The notes beneath the pieces were generated by a model. It did no database searches, was not told the origin of the DNA, and was given only the letters and a program-made list of their open reading frames with translations. The position numbers were made by a program, and so were the translations under genes. Below are positions 28,992 through 33,766 of a stretch of 33,766 nucleotides of DNA, in pieces. The DNA lies in the NCBI GenBank assembly GCA_030040155.1, contig JASHUG010000116.1:1-33766 (forward strand), in the 5' to 3' direction. This DNA comes from Streptosporangiaceae bacterium (GTDB lineage Bacteria; Actinomycetota; Actinomycetes; Streptosporangiales; Streptosporangiaceae). Position 1 is the first letter of the stretch, and each line of letters opens with the position of its first letter.

Positions 28992-29945
28992 TCAGATGGA
29001 CGCCGGCTCCGGGGCCGGGGCCTGCTCGACCTGAGGCGCGGGAGCCGTGCTGCTCTGGCTGGCCAGGTATTCGGCCATGGTGCGCTCACGGCCGTAGTGC
29101 CGTTTCATCCACAGGTAGGTGAGGAAGGCGGCGGGCCCGAACAGCGACTGCGCGGGGACGAGTTCGTCGAGGTTGGCGTTGGTGAAGTTGAACAAGAACG
29201 GGACGAACGCTGTCGCGAAGCCACCGAAGACCACGGTGACGGCGCCCGCTATCGTGGCTGCCCACTTGCCGTAGGCCTTGTACGCGGCCACGAAGAACAG
29301 CGAGTAGACGAGCAGGTCACCGAGGCCGAGGGCGTAGTCGACTCGGCCGAATCGCATGCCTATCACCGGGGTGAGCGGATGCGTAATGTAGCGCGCGATC
29401 AGCCTGCCGGTCAGCGGATAGTACGAGGCGAAAACGATGTCGTAGCACGCGAGTCCGAGCGACATCCAGGCGACGTGCCGCAGCTTCATCCCGCCCTGCA
29501 AGTACAGGTTGCACACGGCGATCGCGCCGAGCAGCACCACGACGCTCTGCTGGGCGTACCACCAGTCCCATCCGGCGACGGTGCCCATGATGTGATTGCT
29601 CGACCAGATATTCAGGCCGAACAGCACCCCGATCCCCAGCCAGATGCCCACCTGGCCGAGCAGGGGTGCGTAGCCGATGTACAGGGCAGAGGCGAACGTA
29701 ACAAGCAGAATGCAGGTGACCGCCGTATCAGGCAGCCAGCCGTACACGAACGGCAGGACTCCGATGACGATCAGCAGGATCACGACGTCGCGAGTGTTGA
29801 ACGCCCCGACTGGCGGCCGCACCATGCGCACGTACCTGAAATAAGCCAGCGCGCCCGAGCAGACCACGATCACGCCGGTCAGGATCACGCAGAACAGAGT
29901 GAGGCTTTCTTCCCACTGGGGTATCGGGAAAATTACGACCGGCAT
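28992..29945 (-). CDS. Presenilin/signal-peptide-peptidase-like (GxGD) intramembrane aspartyl protease
   Basis: 317 aa from ATG 29945; about nine hydrophobic segments; putative TM6 SLGLACYDIVFASYY (YD), putative TM7 YALGLGDLLVYSLFF (GxGD), putative TM9 LFGPAAFLTYL (PAL-like). Confidence 0.75.
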   Translation of the reverse strand: MPVVIFPIPQWEESLTLFCVILTGVIVVCSGALAYFRYVRMVRPPVGAFNTRDVVILLIVIGVLPFVYGWLPDTAVTCILLVTFASALYIGYAPLLGQVGIWLGIGVLFGLNIWSSNHIMGTVAGWDWWYAQQSVVVLLGAIAVCNLYLQGGMKLRHVAWMSLGLACYDIVFASYYPLTGRLIARYITHPLTPVIGMRFGRVDYALGLGDLLVYSLFFVAAYKAYGKWAATIAGAVTVVFGGFATAFVPFLFNFTNANLDELVPAQSLFGPAAFLTYLWMKRHYGRERTMAEYLASQSSTAPAPQVEQAPAPEPASI

Positions 29946-29946
29946 G

Positions 29947-31380
29947 TCATGCTCCGACGAGTGCGTGAGGGCTGGCGAACGTGGTTTCGAGCATGTCGCT
30001 GCGCGTATGGCGAAGCGAGACCGCCTGGTCGTCGCCGACGATGTCCAGGTCGACGTCCAGTCCGGCCGCCGCGAAGTGGCGGACGGCCTCGGCCTGGCTG
30101 TAACCAGCGATAGCGCTGGCCGGCAGGGTGAGCCGGATCCGGCCGTCACAGGCTGCCGCGCGGTATCGGGCGGGCCAGGGTTCGGCAGGCAGCGACTCGA
30201 TCACCTCGATGAACTGCCGGGACGTGACGATCTCACCACCTGGCATCCGCAGCAGATGGTCGGCCTTGCCGAGGACCAGGCTCGTCGCGGGGACGGTGGC
30301 CAGCTCGCAGTGTAGGGGCTCGTCGGGCAGGCACCGCGCGACGTCACGGGTGTCGTAGCGCAGAACGGGCGTGCAGTCCCGGTACGGGAAGTAGGGGGTG
30401 ATCACGAGGGTGCCGAGCGCCCCCGGCGCGGCAGGCTCGCCGGTGTGCAGGTCGACTAGCTCGGTGAGCCCCAGGTTCGTGTCGTGGTGCATGTGTCCCT
30501 GGCTGCAGGGACGCCCGGTGATCGGGACGATCTCGGTCATGCTGTAGGGGTCCTCGACGTGCGGGACGCCGAACATCCCTGATGCCGCCCGGACCAGGCT
30601 CGGCGAGAGTACCTCACCCCCCGACACGAGGCGGCGCAGACGGAAGTCGCCGGCGCCCATTCCGGCGCGCCGGGCCGCCTTCACGAGTTCGGCAAGATAG
30701 CTGGGGTTGGTCAGCAGGATCGTGGCGCCGCCCTCGGCCAGGCTTTCCAGCGCTGTCTCAGGAGGCACGATGCCGAGCAGACGACACCCGGCTCCGGCCA
30801 GCCGGCAGGCGTTGGCCGCCTGGTGCAGGGCCACGGTGGAGCGCGAGCTCAGGTTCACCTGCATGACATCGCCGGGCCGAAGCTCGCCTCGCAGTACCGA
30901 GGCCAGCGCGCCGAGCGCAGGCCACAGTTCCATCTCGTAGCGCGACAGCCACACCTCCGTGGGGCGCCCCGTGGTGCCGGTGGTGCGGGTGGCCAGGTAG
31001 GCCTGGACGTCGGTGCAGCGGAAGTCTCCTGGCCGTTCGGTCAGGTCCGCCTTGACCGTGACTGGGATCGCCCGCAGCCCGGCTACGTCGAGCTTGGCCG
31101 GGTCGATCTGGGCGGAGCTGAAGAGGCGCGCATAGAACGGTGACTGTGCGCCGAGCCTGACCGCGGTCCGGCGCAGGCTGCCATTCGTGAACTCGAGCCG
31201 GTCCTCCGGGTTGGTCGTCGGTCCTTCGACAAGCTCGGCGGCGTCCGCGCCCGCCTCGCCGAACTCGGCCAGGGTGGCGAGGACGTCGCCGACCAGCCGT
31301 TCGACGTTGCGCGGGTCAAGCCGCCGCCGCAGGGCAATGCCCAGCGCCAGCCGGAACTGCCGTACGCCTGTCTCGAACAT
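29947..31380 (-). CDS. PaaK-like adenylate-forming enzyme (phenylacetate-CoA ligase family)
   Basis: TRTTGTTGRPTEVWLS P-loop, LLTNPSYLAELV, LRRLVSGGEVLSPSL, YSMTEIVPI, LRYDTRDVA, LGKADHLLRMPGGEIV; stop 1 nt upstream of the presenilin-like ATG. Confidence 0.9.
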   Translation of the reverse strand: MFETGVRQFRLALGIALRRRLDPRNVERLVGDVLATLAEFGEAGADAAELVEGPTTNPEDRLEFTNGSLRRTAVRLGAQSPFYARLFSSAQIDPAKLDVAGLRAIPVTVKADLTERPGDFRCTDVQAYLATRTTGTTGRPTEVWLSRYEMELWPALGALASVLRGELRPGDVMQVNLSSRSTVALHQAANACRLAGAGCRLLGIVPPETALESLAEGGATILLTNPSYLAELVKAARRAGMGAGDFRLRRLVSGGEVLSPSLVRAASGMFGVPHVEDPYSMTEIVPITGRPCSQGHMHHDTNLGLTELVDLHTGEPAAPGALGTLVITPYFPYRDCTPVLRYDTRDVARCLPDEPLHCELATVPATSLVLGKADHLLRMPGGEIVTSRQFIEVIESLPAEPWPARYRAAACDGRIRLTLPASAIAGYSQAEAVRHFAAAGLDVDLDIVGDDQAVSLRHTRSDMLETTFASPHALVGA

Positions 31381-31397
31381 CGCTCCGCTCCGTCCAC

Positions 31398-31415
31398 TGC
31401 GATCGCAAGTGCGAT
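31398..31415. promoter_or_regulatory. Overlapping palindromes upstream of PaaK-like gene (operator candidate)
   Basis: TGCGATCGCA (31398-31407, perfect) overlapping ATCGCA-AG-TGCGAT (31402-31415). Confidence 0.45.
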
Positions 31416-31504
31416 TACCTCACTAATGCAGGTCTGGCGTGCGGGCCGACGCCGCCCGTGATCGGAATGCGCCGGCTCGCACGGTACCTCATCGACCTTC
31501 GCGG

Positions 31505-31591
31505 TTAGACGCTCTCGGCCGCGGCGGCGCTGAACAGCACCGCGCTGAGCGAGCCCAGCACGTAACGCAGGTGCTTGACGGAAGAACGCAT
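31505..31591 (-). CDS. Small hydrophobic peptide ORF, 28 aa: MRSSVKHLRYVLGSLSAVLFSAAAAESV
   Basis: Absent from the supplied ORF track (too short). GGAGGG RBS 5 nt before ATG at 31591; TAA stop; basic N-terminus, hydrophobic core, same strand as the flanking genes. Confidence 0.6.
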   Translation of the reverse strand: MRSSVKHLRYVLGSLSAVLFSAAAAESV

Positions 31592-31663
31592 GGTTTCCCT
31601 CCTTCCCGGATACTCGGCCAATGTGTTGTGGGGTTGGTCAGTGGGTTGCGGGACGGGTCACGG

Positions 31664-32065
31664 TCAGGGGAGGACGAGGACCGTGAGGTTCATCTCGGGG
31701 TGGAGCCCGCAGGTCACGTGGAACGTGCCCGGCGTCAGCCACGGGCCGGTCCTGTAGACCTCGTTCATTTGCATCAGGTGGAAGCCTCGCACTGGCTCGC
31801 CGCGCACCGGGGTGGTGATGAGCCCGTTCTGACCTGGCCCGATGTCGTGGATGTTTTTCGAGCTGTCCACGAACGTGAGGTACTGGCCGCGGTGGATGGT
31901 CACGGAGTCCAGCGTGAAGTCCATGAAGGACATGCCCACGGTATTGGGCGGAGCCGGCTTGGGACTCCCGACGAACACGGCGGGCACGAATATTCCCGCC
32001 AGAATGGGAGGAACGACAAGAAGAATGCGGGGGACTCGGGAGAGAATGCTACCTAATCTAGCCAC
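31664..32065 (-). CDS. Membrane-anchored cupredoxin (type 1 copper, amicyanin-like loop)
   Basis: GTG start 32065 with AGAGGAAA upstream; N-terminal TM RILLVVPPILAGIFVPAVFVG; ligands NIHDIG and HVTCGLHPEM (C-x2-H-x2-M). Confidence 0.8.
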   Translation of the reverse strand: MARLGSILSRVPRILLVVPPILAGIFVPAVFVGSPKPAPPNTVGMSFMDFTLDSVTIHRGQYLTFVDSSKNIHDIGPGQNGLITTPVRGEPVRGFHLMQMNEVYRTGPWLTPGTFHVTCGLHPEMNLTVLVLP

Positions 32066-32218
32066 CGGTTTCCTCTCGCCAGCAGCGCTCCTCGGCAGAG
32101 GACGACTGTAGATCCATCGGCCGCTTCCCCTCAGACGTCCTTGTCCTTGTTGCCTCGAACGCGACCAGCCGTCGGCTAGCAAGCGCACTCTACGTCGCCG
32201 TTTTTAGCTCGTAAATAG

Positions 32219-32247
32219 ATAGCTTCTAAAATCGTGACCTCTGTCAA
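32219..32247 (-). promoter_or_regulatory. Candidate sigma70-type promoter for the cupredoxin/peptide/PaaK/presenilin-like locus
   Basis: - strand TTGACA (32242-32247) in an AT-rich tract, followed about 17-20 bp later by AGCTATCTAT. Confidence 0.4.
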
Positions 32248-33429
32248 TTATTGTTGTTATTGTTATCTACTGTTACGGTCATACCGCTTGGCGCACTTGG
32301 CAGCCTGAGGGGACAGCTGCGGCGGTTGCGTGGCATAGGTAACGACAGCCGCAGATTGAGGCGGAGGGCGACGACGCCTTGGGACTGGCACGCCGGCGTT
32401 CTGATTGCGGAGCCGCCAGCGCCCGCCTGCTCCTCCAGCCGGACACGCCGGGCCGAGGGCGACTGAATCAGCGCCTCAGCTGACCGGCCAGAGCGGCTGG
32501 GGCGTTCGGGCCGCTGAAGAGCGGCCGGCGAAATACCGCCGTTGTGGCCTGCTGCGTATTGGCGGGGCGTCGTCAGGTCGGCACCGACCTTCGTCGCTGA
32601 GCGATATGAGCCGGAATTTCGCCGTGCGGCAGGGCCGGGCGCACGTTCCGCAGTTCTGCTGGCCGGTGGACGGCTTTTATTCGGTCGGTCGACGAGCGTT
32701 CAGTTTGTGCTCCCGCCGATCGCCGCGCCGCAGTAGCTGCGCTATATCGCAAGTGTCCGCGCGTCAGCCCCGCATGAGCGCACAAGGCGGCGCGGCGCTT
32801 CAGCGTGTTGACGGCGTAAAGGGTGAACTCGGCCCGCCATCAGATGACGATCTGGACCGAGCCGCGATCGGGCCCGAGGCCGGCCCGGCAGGTTCGCCGG
32901 GATGCCGGGGCCGTGGCCTCGCGCGTGACGACCGATGTCCGTTTTAATGGTAATTAACCGGTAATGCCGTACGCCTCTCGGTGCTGCCGCGTATGCAGCG
33001 CGCATGACTGGCTCACAGCGGTCCTGTCATGCTAATGGCGCTCGGTGTGGAGTTGCTGCACCGGTCTGGTAGGTCACCCGGCGGCTCGCAACAACCTGAA
33101 GAGTATTCGAGCGCGCCGCGCTTAATGTCCTTTACCTGAAAGCGAACTGTGGTCCGGTCGATTTTGTCAACAGAACGGTAAGACATGAACGGAAGCAGCG
33201 CGGCATTCCTCCATTCTTCGAGAGTCTGGCCGGCGTGCGGTTATTCAAGCGACATATCGCGGCGACAGCTTCACCACGCGGTCAGTCGCAACGTTTCGCG
33301 CTCGACAGTCTAGGCTTTGGTGTATAACGCCGATCGATTGCGTCAGCGGTGTCGGGACCGGCGTTTACGGGCGCTCCTTCGATCCGACCATGCATGCCGA
33401 GTACTCCAACCGCACTTCGTGATTCTTCC

Positions 33430-33766
33430 TTAGCGGTAGGGCGTCAGGTCGGCCCTGGGGTAGCGCGTTTGGGTGTCGGCCAAGGTCTGCTCGTCCCAGT
33501 ACGGGTCGCCGGGAGCGGGCCATCCGAACACCGACCGCTCCCGGGGGGTCGCCCGCTCGACGATCTCAAACCAGCCTGGTTGCGTCGCGCGCTCGGCCCA
33601 GGCGACCCTGCCCGTCCAGCGCGGTCCCCACGCGTCGTAGTTGACGAGGAGCGCAAAGCGGGTTGAGCGTTCCCCGGTCATGGCCGACCCACGGTGAAGC
33701 ACGTCGGTCTGACGAACGAGCAGGGTTCCTGCGGGACCTGTCATGGAGACCTCCTCCTCGGCGAAC
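33430..33766 (-). CDS. Phytanoyl-CoA dioxygenase (PhyH) family protein, partial (N-terminus beyond right edge)
   Basis: Frame open to window end (FAEEEVSMTGPAGTLLVRQTDVLHRGSAMTGERSTRFALLVNYDAWGPRW); distal His and Arg context of PhyH dioxygenases. Confidence 0.7.
   Translation of the reverse strand, partial: FAEEEVSMTGPAGTLLVRQTDVLHRGSAMTGERSTRFALLVNYDAWGPRWTGRVAWAERATQPGWFEIVERATPRERSVFGWPAPGDPYWDEQTLADTQTRYPRADLTPYR

Noticed and set aside
28992-29945. Type IV prepilin peptidase (also GxGD aspartyl protease)
   Set aside because: Prepilin peptidases are shorter with different topology and a GxGD/KL context; here the nine-TM layout with YD in TM6 and LGLGDLLVYS in TM7 fits presenilin/SPP better, though a structural check is needed.
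28983-30113. 376-aa + strand ORF
   Set aside because: Antisense to the presenilin-like gene; composition is the complement of TM codons.
32405-32947. 180-aa + strand ORF in the gene-poor region
   Set aside because: No family motif, no convincing RBS, Arg/Ser/Pro-biased composition.

Overview
High-GC actinobacterial chromosomal window (strand-mixed, about 25 supported genes). Left edge: the 3' part of a STAND/ATPase-type TPR protein with nine near-identical 138-bp units. Next comes a MocR regulator divergent from an aminotransferase-RidA-PhzF operon, a stand-alone OLD-type TOPRIM protein and an LLM flavin oxidoreductase. A long + strand operon follows: BMP-family nucleoside ABC transporter, cdd, deoA, deoC and two ALDH genes, the second lacking a catalytic domain. 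After that is a - strand block: Gfo/Idh, PlsC-like, PCD-VOC fusion, DUF2721, a CYP125-like P450 with a KstR-like palindrome upstream, and an HhH-GPD protein. Then TlpA-like, IclR, an S53 peptidase and a CMD protein. The most unusual locus is 28992-32065 (-). It encodes a predicted nine-TM protein with the YD and GLGD motifs of presenilin/signal-peptide-peptidase aspartyl proteases. It lies 1 nt downstream of a PaaK-like adenylate-forming enzyme, which is preceded by an unannotated 28-aa hydrophobic peptide ORF with a strong RBS and a membrane-anchored amicyanin-like cupredoxin. This is the best candidate here for an undescribed system. The right edge holds a partial PhyH-family dioxygenase. 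All assignments come from reading the sequence; no database searches were run.
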